Origin: Styela clava
Lineage: Eukaryota; Chordata; Ascidiacea; Stolidobranchia; Styelidae
Length of the DNA stretch: 64,000 nt
NCBI RefSeq assembly: GCF_964204865.1
Contig: NC_135258.1
Coordinates: forward strand, 10,159,001-10,223,000
Direction of reading: 5' to 3'
Shown here: one piece after another, positions 24,501 through 36,317 of the stretch
How the letters are laid out: the number at the start of each line of letters is the position of its first letter
Numbering within the stretch: position 1 is the stretch's first letter
Made by a program: the position numbers and the translations under genes
The notes under the pieces: model-generated
The model's database searches: none
The model's input: only the letters and a program-made list of their open reading frames with translations
What the model was told of the DNA's origin: nothing

Positions 24501-27500
24501 ACAAATGTCAAAACTTGTACAAGGAGAAATTCTCCACCCCTAACCCTGTACACGCTTAAAGAGATAGGATATAACTGTCATCGAAAATTAAACTAGGAGT
24601 GAAAAACAATATTGCTACATGAGGAATCGTCGGACCTCCTGAAGTATGCGCACCAAGATGGCGCACAACCTGAACTCAGGTTGTGTACCAGGTTAGGGTT
24701 CAGGTTATGCGACATCTTGGTGGGCATACTTCAGGAGTACCGAATCGTCGAAAAATTAGTGTGGGCACACAGGAGTGCCAACTTACAAACGTTGCTTACT
24801 AACCCCAAAGAACATTCATGTCAATACTTTACCTTATAAATAAACCTGGTATTTTTTTAAAAAACAATTTTTTTTTTATATTTGTATAAATTTCTGGAGC
24901 GCCCACTTAGGCGACTTATCTTCCTGCCACTTAACTACCACACTTCTTTCAACGACGAAAAACTACACTACTTTTTTAGCAACTCGATAATATATATATA
25001 TAAATACGATCTCACTATAGTTTGACCCAATCGCACTCTCGACACCACTGGATCTCTGTAAATTGTTATCATTGCTCTTCCGAGGCAGGCAAGAAATTGA
25101 TTGAATTGTCCTGTTTTATACGGCGATGATTTGATGTGAATTTCCTACAATGAAAAATTAGTTATTAATACTGACTTTGGTTTGAAAAGTCAAATGAAGT
25201 AAACTGAAAAGCAAATCGATTTTGCAAGATAGAAAACACGCCAACAAAGAATATATATATTTAACTCCATTGTTCAGCTTATAGATGAAGCGAAAGAATG
25301 AATCAGCAAGTCAATATAAAAACCAAATCTAACTATTTAAAAAGAACTTTATGTTAATTCATAAAACGTACATGATGATCATCATGATTTCCGAAGTCTT
25401 TTTCGATCATGCGAGCAATCGTCTTGCTGTTATCAGAATTTTTATAATGTTCAGCTAATTCTGCAATTTTTTCTTTGCAGCTTGCTTCCATGCCAGGTAT
25501 GACCGATATTTCCATTATGAAATGATCAGCGGGATTGAAGTTTATTGGACATGGCAAGCCAACACTGCAAAAAAACGTGGATGAAAGTTTAAATAAAATT
25601 AGAAGCAACTTATATTGTTGATGGGAACAAAGTAATTTCAATCCAAAATACACATATTATCGTCTTCTCCCATACTGTTTTGATAACAATTTATAATAAT
25701 GGAAGTATACTACCGGCATTAACTGCAACAAAATTGGTAATTTATGTGGATATCTACTCATCCTGACTATCATGTATCAAAATAATCTATTTTTGGCACT
25801 TTGAAAATATTATATGTAAAATTGCATTTGTTGTTTAGGTTAGATTTCTTGTAATTTAATCAGTGTATTATTTGATCAACACAGAATATCGTCACGCTAA
25901 TAACCGAATTGCGTAAGTCAGTTTTGGCGATTTGGGGTTTTTTATAAAATAGGTATTTATGCAATGCCGCGCACTTGTCTGTTAACTCAGATTTTATTTT
26001 AAGAATTCATTGTTGTAAACTGCTTGTCCGAGGAAGTCTGACTCTGGTCGGACGAAACGTTACAGAAATACATTTGTGTTAGTGTGCAGCTGGACTCTTT
26101 AATTGAATAGAATACCCATAAAATAGAGATTTAGTATGACATGCACATTTGTGCAATTGTTTTGTCATAATGAATTATCATCGTTACCGCAGGACTATTC
26201 TGACGTCACAAACGCAAAATAACCTCAGCGAAGTATTTTCGAGTTTTTGCATCTCGGATTCTTGCTTAGCGCGTATTAATTTGAATTTATACTACAGTAT
26301 AGGAAGACGTACACTTGTGATATTTACTGTCCGAGTCCAATTCACCTTGGTTGGCTTTTATATTGGGTGCATTGCTGTATTATTCTTTATATTTAATCTT
26401 AGTCTTATTTCGGTGGGTGTGCAGAACGTGTTATATTGATGAAATATATATTTTTAAACATAAAAAATAATGTAATTGAAACTGATTAGCTATTTTGGGG
26501 ATTAGACATTGTAGATACTGAGAATTACATTCGTTTTTTGAATGTTTAGTTTTCATGACTGGTGCATATAGTAAAGTTGCAAAATTGCGTATGTCCCCAT
26601 GTCATAGACACATTTTTGCCTAAGTCACAGTGCGCCATTATGACGTCACTTAACTGCGTCAAAAAAACTTAAATCCGGCTACGATCAAAAAATTGAACCA
26701 TGGCAAATTATTGACTCTCGATGGCATAACAATATCATTAGGAAGTTTTTTACGTTTTCCTCAAAACTGCTAAAAATGACTTACGCAATTCGGTTATTAG
26801 CGTGACGATATATAATCTTTATTGGCCCTTCATCAACAGTTTGTTACAAGGTTCTGACATATTTTATTCTTACAGAGAGTTACAGCCTACTCAATCGATT
26901 TTTGAGAGCGTCAATCCTATGTGGAAAGAAAAAATACCTGCGATGGTTGTGTATTAAAAAATACAAGTACTGTAGAAGAAGGACCTACCTTGCATAATAT
27001 TGATTTGCTTCTTCTCTTGGTCCGAGATAAATCATGTTTCCCAGGGCCAGCAAGAGGACATGGTCAAATAATGCAAACACTTCGGAACTTGGCTGATGTA
27101 TTGTACACAACACCGTGCATCCTGGGAAGTGAAGTATCTCTTACTAATACGGTATTCTAAACATTATATTAAAAATCCCCTTTCCGCTTTAGTTAACGAG
27201 AGTACTTCTACATAAGTCAGATGTCTGGTCCAGCTCGAACAGTAGTTATCAAATTGGGCCTCCTACAGCTGTTGGATTTTCTAAATACGTTTCGTAACTA
27301 ATTGATTGAAGTATTCATTTCGATCGATTGTTGTCATAGTTCTCAACTTCAACATATTGAAATCCTTTTATAATTATGTGAATAGTAAATCAGTTTCGCC
27401 GATAATTCAATAGCTTATTATATGGAACTTGATCGAATTATCAAGTATTGGCATATAATTTCCAATTGTATATTGTCATTCCCAATAACGGCAAAGTCGA

Positions 27501-30500
27501 TAAAAGGCATTATAATAATCGATACTTGCCTTCTTTTGCGATTCGTTGCAAACATTCAACAAGAACTTTCGCTAAATAGGAATCCAATCCGGATGTTGGT
27601 TCATCGCAGAATAGCAGCGGTGGGTTTGTCAGCAACTAAAAATAAGGTTTAAATATTGATACTATAGGGTGATATCGTAACACTGATTCACACTTACTAA
27701 TTGCCATATAGTCCAAGGACTCATAACTAACCACAATAATGGGTAGACGTATTTCTAATGATAACAAAAGTGTCAAAGAAAATTGTTCTTAAAAAGTATG
27801 CAGCAGTACGATAAATGTAAATCACAGCGCTGCTTACGTTGAAATTGACAAGCCAAGTATTACCGGTAGTTATTGAGTATTATTGACGATTAGAACCATG
27901 GAATTAGGTGTAATCAATAGTAAACCATAATAATGTAATTACTAAGTACCAATAATTTCCTTGCAGTTAATCACAAATATTAGCATTAAATAATAATAGT
28001 ATATTAGGTTTGCCAAATTCTCTTGAATTTTCGGTCTATGAATGTTTTCAAGTTTATCAAATTGTCAGCAATATTTGTTGATACATTGTTACTATTGCTT
28101 TTATGTTACAAATCTTTTTTTTTATTCATTTATTCACAACAATATATGACACCCACCTCAGCTGCAAAGCTCAGTCTTTTCATTTCTCCTCCCGATATGG
28201 TTTTAGTTTTTCCAGGAGTTCCAATCATGGTGTTTTCACATTTACGTAATCCCATTTGATCCATAACATCATTCACACGGCTGAGTCGTTCGTTTTCGGA
28301 CACTGAACTGTCCATTCGAAGTCTCGCCTGCATTCAAATGCTTGATTAGGTGATCATTTCTTCGCATTTTTATGTGAATAATTAATATGAACATATTGTA
28401 TGATTTCAATGTGTTCACTGTTATAAACATAACGAAGTGCCTATTAACACAATAAAATATATTTATTGATATTGAGTTTAGTTTTAGTAGTGTAGGACTT
28501 ACTGCAAGTAATTTGAAGGAGTCTGTTTCCAATTTGAATCTTTATATTTAAGATTTTGTATACAAATATGAGTAATACTAGTACATACATAGGCACTTGG
28601 AAGATAAACTGAAAATTTGCGTTTGCATACAAAAATATTTTTTGAAAACAAAGATAATTTCTTTGCATTTTGATACGAAAGAGAAATAATAAAAAAAATG
28701 AAGCTATTTAACAAACACAGATTAGTCAAGGAAATTGTTTTAATCTGAAATTGAAATATGATAACAGATTATGGTAAAAATCTATTCAGCTAGTCAAAAA
28801 AATGAGGTAACAAAATCTTACGCTGAACAAAAGATGTTCTCGTACAGTCATGGCACCCACAAACAAATCATCTTGCTGAACATAAGCTGATACATTTGTG
28901 ATTTGTTCTTCCAGTTCTCTGCCGTTTACTTTGATCTAGCAAATGTGATATGAGTTTATTTGATTACTACCTCGCTTTGAGTTTAAAGATTACAGCATCC
29001 GAGTATGTCTCCTTTTCAAATATTTGTAATTAGGATTTTCATTATAGTCACATTGAAATAACTGTTTTTGCCCTTCTACGTAGGGGAGGACCAGTCTATT
29101 GGCGAGAGAATATTTGAAATAAAAGTGCATAGAATCAAAAAGTTGTTGTTATCGGGTTGTTTACCGTCATCAAATAAACCTGTTGAGAAGATAAATTTTA
29201 ATATATATATATAATATGTCATCACATCACACCGAGTGCCAGCCACACCATTAAGTTATTATATATATATTACATATGGGCAATCTAAAATTATGAAATC
29301 AAAAAGTCACACCGTGATTCGGAAGGCGCCTGGGTTTGCGGTAAAATTAAAGTACTAATTCATCATCGTATTTTAGATACGAATTAATGTACTACCGGAG
29401 ATAATTGGTTGGTTTATTTTAACTTTTGATCCTGCTTCTGATAAACGAGTCAACATATTCGGGTTTGGACCCGGTACAAACTTATAGCTCCGGATGGGAC
29501 GGGTTCGCCTCAATAAAACTCAAAGCTATGTTCAAGACCGGAATTGCACAATTACTGTATGATTGTTTGTAAAATACCACATTATCTATTAAAGAACAAG
29601 TATTGTTTATTAACACACCCATAAGTTGTTTAAATTGCAAGTTTCCATTTAGTAACCACCGACATTTTATTGTTTTTTAAATCAAATATATATAGTGGAA
29701 AATCTTAACGTGTCGATTTATTATATATACCAACCGGATTAATTAAATTTTCAATGAGGTTGAAGAGAAGGAATATCAGTCGTAGGTAATAATAAATATT
29801 TAATTTAGTTGTGTTCAAGGTTCTGAGAATCTCAAGCAATATGACGTTCGTTGCTGTGTTATGGGCTTTGTCAGCTGTTCATCATACAATTTCTATTTAC
29901 TCTTAAGGCGAAAGACCACACACATAAGGTGAGTGACCGGGAGGATGATGGCGCACACTCACCCGCAATGGCAGGTTTTGTTTATTTTCCAAAGTGTTGT
30001 CGAGGATACAGATATCTGTGAAAAGTATTACGTTACGTAATTTTCGTTTTTGCGTGATCTTAAAAAAATATGGAAAAAAATTTGATTCTGAAGGAAAATT
30101 AATAAAATGTAGAATCCTTTTTGTTGTTTCAATGTAAACTTTATTTTTTCAATTCTTTGCCTTACCTCTCCTTTGATAATTAAGTTTTGACGGTTTCTCC
30201 AAGTCAAAGCATTCAATAATGTAGATTTTCCTGCTCCACTGGATCCCATTATTGCCATCACATTTCCAGGCTCAGCTATTCCATTCACTACATAAAAATT
30301 ATATTTCTATCATTCGTCCAAAAAGTCAAATCGGTTGAAAGTCTTAATTTTCAAACAATGCGGACAAAAAAGGCATATACTTCAAAAACATCTTCATATC
30401 AACAATATTGTTTTTGACTTCGAAAGCAAATAATAGCAAAATTGAAGGTGCGGTTGATTCGCCTTTGCAGGCTTCCGCGTCCAATACGAATTTCGGTATG

Positions 30501-32879
30501 ATTTTATAATATGTAACTAAACGAAATATTTAGAATTATTTAGAAAGAGACGCCAATAAGGATTATTATTTCTTACAAAAAAAAATGAGTTATTTCAGTT
30601 GGTGTAAATTTCAAATCATCTTTAAACAAAAATATTTCTGAGTCTCAGTGATACTGCTTACATAACTCTACACAATGTATTTTCGCCCATGTTCTTACCA
30701 TTCTGCAAAATAGGTTTTCCCAGCACTGGTGCATCATCCTTCTTTCGCTTTAAACACGAAAAAGCGGAGGTTTTAGGTTCCGCATACACGTATAAACTTT
30801 TCCATGTCAACCTAACTCCTTTTCTAGATATTCTATTCGTTTCTGGTGTAGGTTTGGCGGAAAAATTACTGTAAACGTTTGGTTGGCGACTTTGGCTTCC
30901 ACGAACACCGTTATCTCCTGAACAACAGATACATAATTGAATCAATTAAAATAATATTGTTATTTCAAAGTCATTCCAGATAAAATTCAAATTTACAAAA
31001 TTACATTCAACATTTGGGCAATTATTTTCTGCAAAACGACAAAACTTACAGAAGTGATAATCCCAGCTTAGAACAAGCGTGAATAACATTCGATGGGTGT
31101 GTTTAGATTTAGAAGATGGAACCAGTGGATGAATCTTCAATATATGAAATATGTATGTATCTGTTATGCTATCCAAGATGGTGATGTCGACATAATCCTA
31201 GTCACAGTTATCAGGTGACAATCATAGCCTGTCACAATGCGCCGACCATTGATTGATTAAACTGGCATATACAGGCACCGATAACTTATGATAGAACGAA
31301 TACCGTAGTCTTGACGGTTTTAACTATTGGCTACAGTCAAAACATTGGCTATTATTGTTTTTTCAATCTATTTTTACCAAACAGAATTTGCAGTTATGTC
31401 AGAAGTGTCATGGCGCAAACTTTTCTAGCGACCCCCTATAACATTTTTTGTTATTTCTAGTGTTTTTGGAAAAATTGAATACTCGTATATACAGTGTAAA
31501 TTTGATGTATACTGCAATCAATCAAGTCGAGAGCTGCTGAATTTGTTTACTCAATATTCAAGATCAAGTCTGAACCAGCCCAAGTTACAGCTATGAACAA
31601 AATAAATTAGGCGACTTTACTGAACACTTGAAATAAAACAATAAAATCTAATTCACGATATGACGGTTATTACCTCCATAAAACCCAAGTCTAATAAATC
31701 TTTGTGTACGGTAACTTTTCATTTTAGGCGTAGCAGGGTTAATTATTTACCAACGAATAATAAAAAGTTGAAATTGGAACATTTTAACGATACTATATAA
31801 ACAAAGTACAAAATGATAAAAAAGATGAACAAAATATGGAAAAGAGGGGAATTATGTCCATGAAATGGTGGATTTATAGAATAATTTCACGGTAGTAAAA
31901 TATTGCAAATGTGAGGACTTTTTGAACACATTTAGTTGTGTACGTATAAGCATTCGTCTTGTATTTAGATTTTCCTATAGCAAGTGTCATATACTTAAAT
32001 ATCTATTAACTTACGCGATGAAAAAGATGTTTGCTCCACCGAGCCATTTTTTACTTTGGCATTCTGACCAATTGTTTCTCCCGTCATCAAATCAGCGTAT
32101 GGATTGGCATATCCAATCTGTAAATTTTTATACCTTCAAATGTTGTCAAGTGTTACAATATTCATATTATATTACAGTCGCCAGCAAATTTCGGCCTGGA
32201 ACCAAATTTTTTGTGTCCCTCGAGCGCCTTCACTTTTAATTTGAAAAGACAAAGGTTGCCCACAAATTTATTATTACTTGCGCTGTTGTGCAGCGTTTGT
32301 TTTGTAGTAATTAGCCGAACGTGTCAACAATTAGTTGTGATTAACACAGAAACAGGAGTTGCAGATAAATCATAATTGGAAGTTTAGTGTGGCGATTGTT
32401 TTTGGCAGAAGTTAGTGCAGCCCGCGCTACCGGCACGGTGTGTATTTGGCCCAGTATACTGGATAAAGTTTGCCGACCACTTTTGTATTAGGTCATTTCA
32501 AAGTTAAATATAAATGGTACTGTAGGAACGGATTGGGATAAATATTCTGTGCTGGCCTAGATAAAAAAAAAATTAGAAAACGTATTTGTCGGTCCAAACA
32601 TTAAGTGACAATATCCACTACATCGACCCTTTCAAGAAAATTATATCTTCAATATGAAAAGTTTTCATTATTTGTAAAATAATATAAGTAGTCTAATATT
32701 CTCTAGTTAAAATTGCAGCTTCCAATTCCTATAAGGCTTATATTTAAACTAGCGGGTACTGTATGTCAGTTTTATTTCAAGTCTTTTTAACTCTTCAACA
32801 ATAAAATGGATTTGTGTAGCTTTATATTTCATAAATATGTTCCTAAAAAACTTACCTCAATATTGATATCATTTTCCAT
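21503..32879 (-). CDS. ABCG half-transporter, white/scarlet type (16 exons, frameshift in exon 14)
   Basis: Exons in order: 32856-32879 (ATG), 32015-32117, 30699-30917, 30166-30287, 28822-28935, 28157-28327, 27530-27635, 26989-27121, 25372-25564, 25016-25144, 23810-23953, 23331-23481, 22776-22959, 22395-22490, 22045-22127, 21503-21607 (TGA). Total 2077 nt, about 691 residues, close to Drosophila White (687). An N-terminal cytosolic segment leads into the nucleotide-binding domain: Walker [10 protein letters not shown] (about 130-138), Q-loop VQQDD (175-179), signature SGGEMKR (239-245), Walker [14 protein letters not shown] (258-270) and H-loop His295. Six membrane helices follow, with YLISCMSP and [10 protein letters not shown]. 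Family members work as homo- or heterodimers, moving pigment precursors or lipophilic substrates; the substrate here is unknown. Exon 7 ends with a GC donor. In exon 14 the frame breaks after [15 protein letters not shown] is read one base off (see finding). A full C-terminus ([20 protein letters not shown]) follows. Confidence 0.92.
24632..24741. mobile_element. MITE of the GGTACTCC family, 110 bp, perfect 8-bp TSD
   Basis: An almost complete palindrome: the arm CTCCTGAAGTATGCGCACCA and its near complement GGTGGGCATACTTCAGGAG extend to about 45 bp per side. The flanks gaatcgtc (24624-24631 and 24742-24749) are identical. It lies in the ABCG intron between exons 10 and 11, and is the cleanest target duplication of this family in the window. 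Confidence 0.85.
25886..26811. mobile_element. Non-autonomous DNA transposon with 35-bp perfect TIRs
   Basis: The left arm at 25886-25920 (core CGTCACGCTAATAACCGAAT) and the right arm at 26777-26811 (core ATTCGGTTATTAGCGTGACG) are exact complements. TA lies just outside or at each end, compatible with a Tc1/mariner-type TA target, but the type is not proven. About 0.93 kb, inside the ABCG intron between exons 8 and 9, and without a transposase frame. Confidence 0.8.
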
Positions 32880-33410
32880 TATTCGACAAGGTATAATTTC
32901 TCCTCCACTCTCGATATTTTAGCACAAATGCGGGCCTATACGGACCCATGACTGTTATGTACTATATATAATTAGCTTTCTTCTTAGAGACAAATAAATG
33001 AGTGTTTACTACGCAACGAAACTAATCTAAATACCTTGAAAAATCACCTAATGGACATTCGGGAGTATTGACCTATTAAGATAGGTTATGAAACCAGATA
33101 TTATGTTTGGTAAATCATAAATGTGTGTTATATTTATCCAGTTCGGACTAATATCAAAGGCCGTGAGGTCATTTATTCTAGCATACATTTATATAACTGT
33201 GTGGCGATAAAAATCAGATACAGATGGATATTACGGAAATTCCTTGATATTTGGACCTGTGTCGACGTCGACACAAAACATTACACATTATGTAAAGAAA
33301 CATTATAAAAAATAATTGTTGGACACAAAATGCACTTATGGATCATTCTGCTGAATTACTATCGTTGTTGTTGCGATCACTCAACACTATCTTCATTATC
33401 CTACTGATTT
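32880..33410. other. Upstream of the ABCG gene; no exon seen
   Basis: This should hold the ABCG promoter and any 5' UTR exon (minus strand). No clear TATA box or other element can be singled out in the AT-rich sequence. Confidence 0.35.
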
Positions 33411-33414
33411 ACAA

Positions 33415-35420
33415 CTCCGAAGTGGGATGATGGAAAAAAGTGGAATGAAAAAGCTCGACGTGAATTTTTTATTCAAAAAGCTGCATCCAGAAGGACCTGT
33501 AGTGATTACTTACTGATTAGGGCCGCCATTTGCAGTCGTAACTGAGCTAACTCATTGTATTCCACCAAAACCAAGGGTGTATTGTTTTATATTTAAAACT
33601 GACAACAGAAGAAGGAAATTCCCACATTACTATACTGGAGCGCTAGGTGGACATTAAAATGGAAAATATATCAATACCTACAGCGTATTAAATTGAGAAG
33701 GTGATGAAGAACGGCAAAGAGCCCTCTTAAACATAGCAGAAGCAATGTGGTAAAAGCTTCTGAGATTGTGTACACTGTATAGTAAAGGCACTGAGCGACA
33801 AACTACCATATATTTCATTTCAGCCACAGGTACGTGTATCGCAGATCTTGATACAAAAAAGAAATATCAGAGTTTTGCAAACTTTGAATAAGCGGCATAA
33901 ACCGTTCTGAAAAGGTTTATGGTAACTATCGAGACTCCCAAAAGTTCGAGAAATCCATGAAACCCTGGATATGCACTATTTTGATATTAGAAAACTAAAA
34001 AAAAGATCTTTTGTATATCTGATAAATGATAATTCTCAATATGTTATATTTCCCTTTTTACAACATGTTGTTCTTTTATGAGTTAGTTTGATAAAATTTA
34101 CATGAATGTTGTGGAATGGTTTGCAGTATTCGTGATACGGGTTTGAAATGTTCGGTGGCATTTTCTTGCCCTCACGCAGGCTGAATTGTTATGTGGGTTT
34201 ACCTGTTGAATGGGATTTCAATATAGGCCTACGTATTAGTTCTCGTATTTTGTTATGAAGAAGGTATGACTGTGGGATTTGTTTCCGAAAATAATCTGGT
34301 GCGATTGATTTTATTCTAAATTTCAGTCCTTTACCATTGATTATATTGAATCTAATTATTTATACACTTATATATCGTAAAAACAGATTAGATATGGCTG
34401 ACGCGATAACTCAACAGGAAAAGGATTTGGCGGACAGATTAAAAGCAGCTTGCACACAATATGGAGATGAGATAGTTACCAAACTAAAATAATGTTCGGA
34501 CATTTTATATAAAATGGGTAAATTATATATGCATAAAACGGAAACATCAACAAGTGTGACACAAAAGCTGGGTTTGCTACATTAGCTAGCAACTTACTTA
34601 GGAAGAAGTACAGCTATCTACAGAATATGAAAGAGTGCAAGAATATTTCCGATGATTTGCCGTGATTTGTCAAGTCGTTTTGACAGGCTTGGGTAAAACA
34701 ATCATTCGTAGTGTCGGTGTCAAATCTATCAATGACTTATATTCGGAAGATAAATCGAAAAATTGGTATTATGATATGTTCACAACGAGCGGAGTATGTT
34801 TTGATGGAATGATTCCATATTTCTTGTAATACGCAACTTGGGCGACAAGAACCAACAAAGAAAAGACAACATAAAGTTGAAGTCATTCAACCAGCGAGTA
34901 AGATGGCTTCCTATTTGACGACCGAAGAGCATATCAAGAACGGCAATTATCTCAAAGATATTTTAACCAGGACATGCTTTGTATATGGAGATGAAAAGGT
35001 TTACAACAATTTCAGATAACTGGTCGGAAATATTATTGGAGAAGATATGGACAAGTATTCGATGAAATAGAAAAGAACGGTAATCAGTAAAATTTGACGT
35101 AAAAACGTCTTTTTATCGACCACTTACAGCAATTATTGCATACGCTGCGCGCATTTATAAAATTCCTTCTATAATTCCAGCTTTGATATCCTGACAAAAT
35201 TATATTTTATGTTGCAGAGAGATTTCCATGACACTCAATATGCACTTGCTACTGCCTGCGAACTTAGACTCAAGTTTACGCAGAAGGAGGTTGTCGTGGA
35301 TACAACGTTACGCCAAACTACTTGTACAAATTTATAAGCAAAACATGTGCGGTAAACTGTACAACATACGCACAAGTTTGCTGAAGTTATGCGGGCTTGT
35401 ATCTTAAAACACTTGGGCAT
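33415..35420 (+). pseudogene. Decayed multi-exon gene of unknown family
   Basis: Several plus-strand pieces read as charged, helix-rich protein but are broken by stops. 33423 onward reads DDGKKWNEKARREFFIQKAA. 34394 begins ATG with MADAITQQEKDLADRLKAAC and stops (TAA) after TKLK, then continues in frame with CSDILYKMGKLYMHKTETST. 34700-34830 reads IRSVGVKSINDLYSEDKSKN and ends at a stop. 34905 onward reads MASYLTTEEHIKNGNYLKDI. After a possible acceptor at 35217 comes FHDTQYALATACELRLKFTQ. The pieces resemble an alpha-helical repeat protein and may belong to the family amplified at 43-57 kb, but I found no clear alignment. They could be remnants of one gene or of several. Confidence 0.35.
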
Positions 35421-35656
35421 TACATCAAATTGTACAATTGAACCGGGTCCTGGTATGTCAATTATAATGCAGACTATAAGTTAATTAATATTATATATAT
35501 ATATATATACATACCGGTATTTATTTTAAAATTAAATTTTTTTTTATTATATGTATTGGCTCACCACTTGACCTTTCCAACATTGAAATGTTCCGTCTGT
35601 ATATTATATACACATGAAAAAATACTCATATTTTCAACACTGTGATTAGGTATAGC

Positions 35657-35832
35657 CAGTGGTGAAACTCAAATTTTTTGTCGGCCGTGTACATCACAAA
35701 AGTCATATTTTCCATCCGGTTCTGTTACGAACAGTCATATGTTTTCAGTATTGCTAACCGGTTCGCTGATCTCATAAAATTCCGTGAGATGGTTCTATAG
35801 AACCGGTGCGAACCGGCTGAATCCCACCACTG
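35657..35832. mobile_element. hAT MITE, 176 bp, perfect 8-bp TSD
   Basis: Ends CAGTGGTG and CACCACTG. The target duplication ggtatagc is identical at 35649-35656 and 35833-35840. The interior repeats AACCGGTTC/GAACCGG. The paralogous sequence near 61960 (inverted copy of the same region) lacks it, giving a natural empty site. Confidence 0.92.
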
Positions 35833-36059
35833 GGTATAGCCCATCACACGTAGTTTCTTCTAATTTTCTACTTGGGATATCTGCATCCCAACTTCAACTT
35901 GCCCTCTAAAGTAAAAAAACTCCCTTAACAAATCACGTACATGTTTTTCTTAGCACAAGGATAGATTAATATCAGAAACACTGTACAATTTGTTTACTCA
36001 CGAGTTAATCAACTTGTGTTGAAATTTATCTCCTTATGTTGTGTTGTATTTTTTTTTCA

Positions 36060-36245
36060 TGTTTTCTCGTTCAGTATCGAATCCTTCATATTTAATTAAT
36101 ACATGTACGACTTTCGCTTCGAATAAGGCTTTACGTCCTTTTACATCCTGGGTAAGGTGACGGGCATGGGATTGAACTCGATACTTAATCTACAATACCT
36201 GCATAGTCAAGTCTAACGCTAAATATCCACCGTGCCACCACACAA
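36060..36245 (-). repeat. tRNA-derived SINE in the 3' flank of the SDR gene
   Basis: On the minus strand GTGGCACGGTGGATA (36224-36238) resembles a tRNA A box. GAGTTCAATCCC (36168-36179) resembles a B box, at tRNA-like spacing of about 50 bp. No clover-leaf or acceptor stem closes it, so it is a SINE relic and not a tRNA gene. The diverged inverted counterpart is at about 61400-61560 (B-box like GGGTTTGAATC at 61460-61470). Confidence 0.5.
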
Positions 36246-36317
36246 ATTGTCAAAACTCTCATCTTTGAACATATTCTTTAATTAAATATTTTTTTTTTGC
36301 AAATATTTTTTTTTTAT

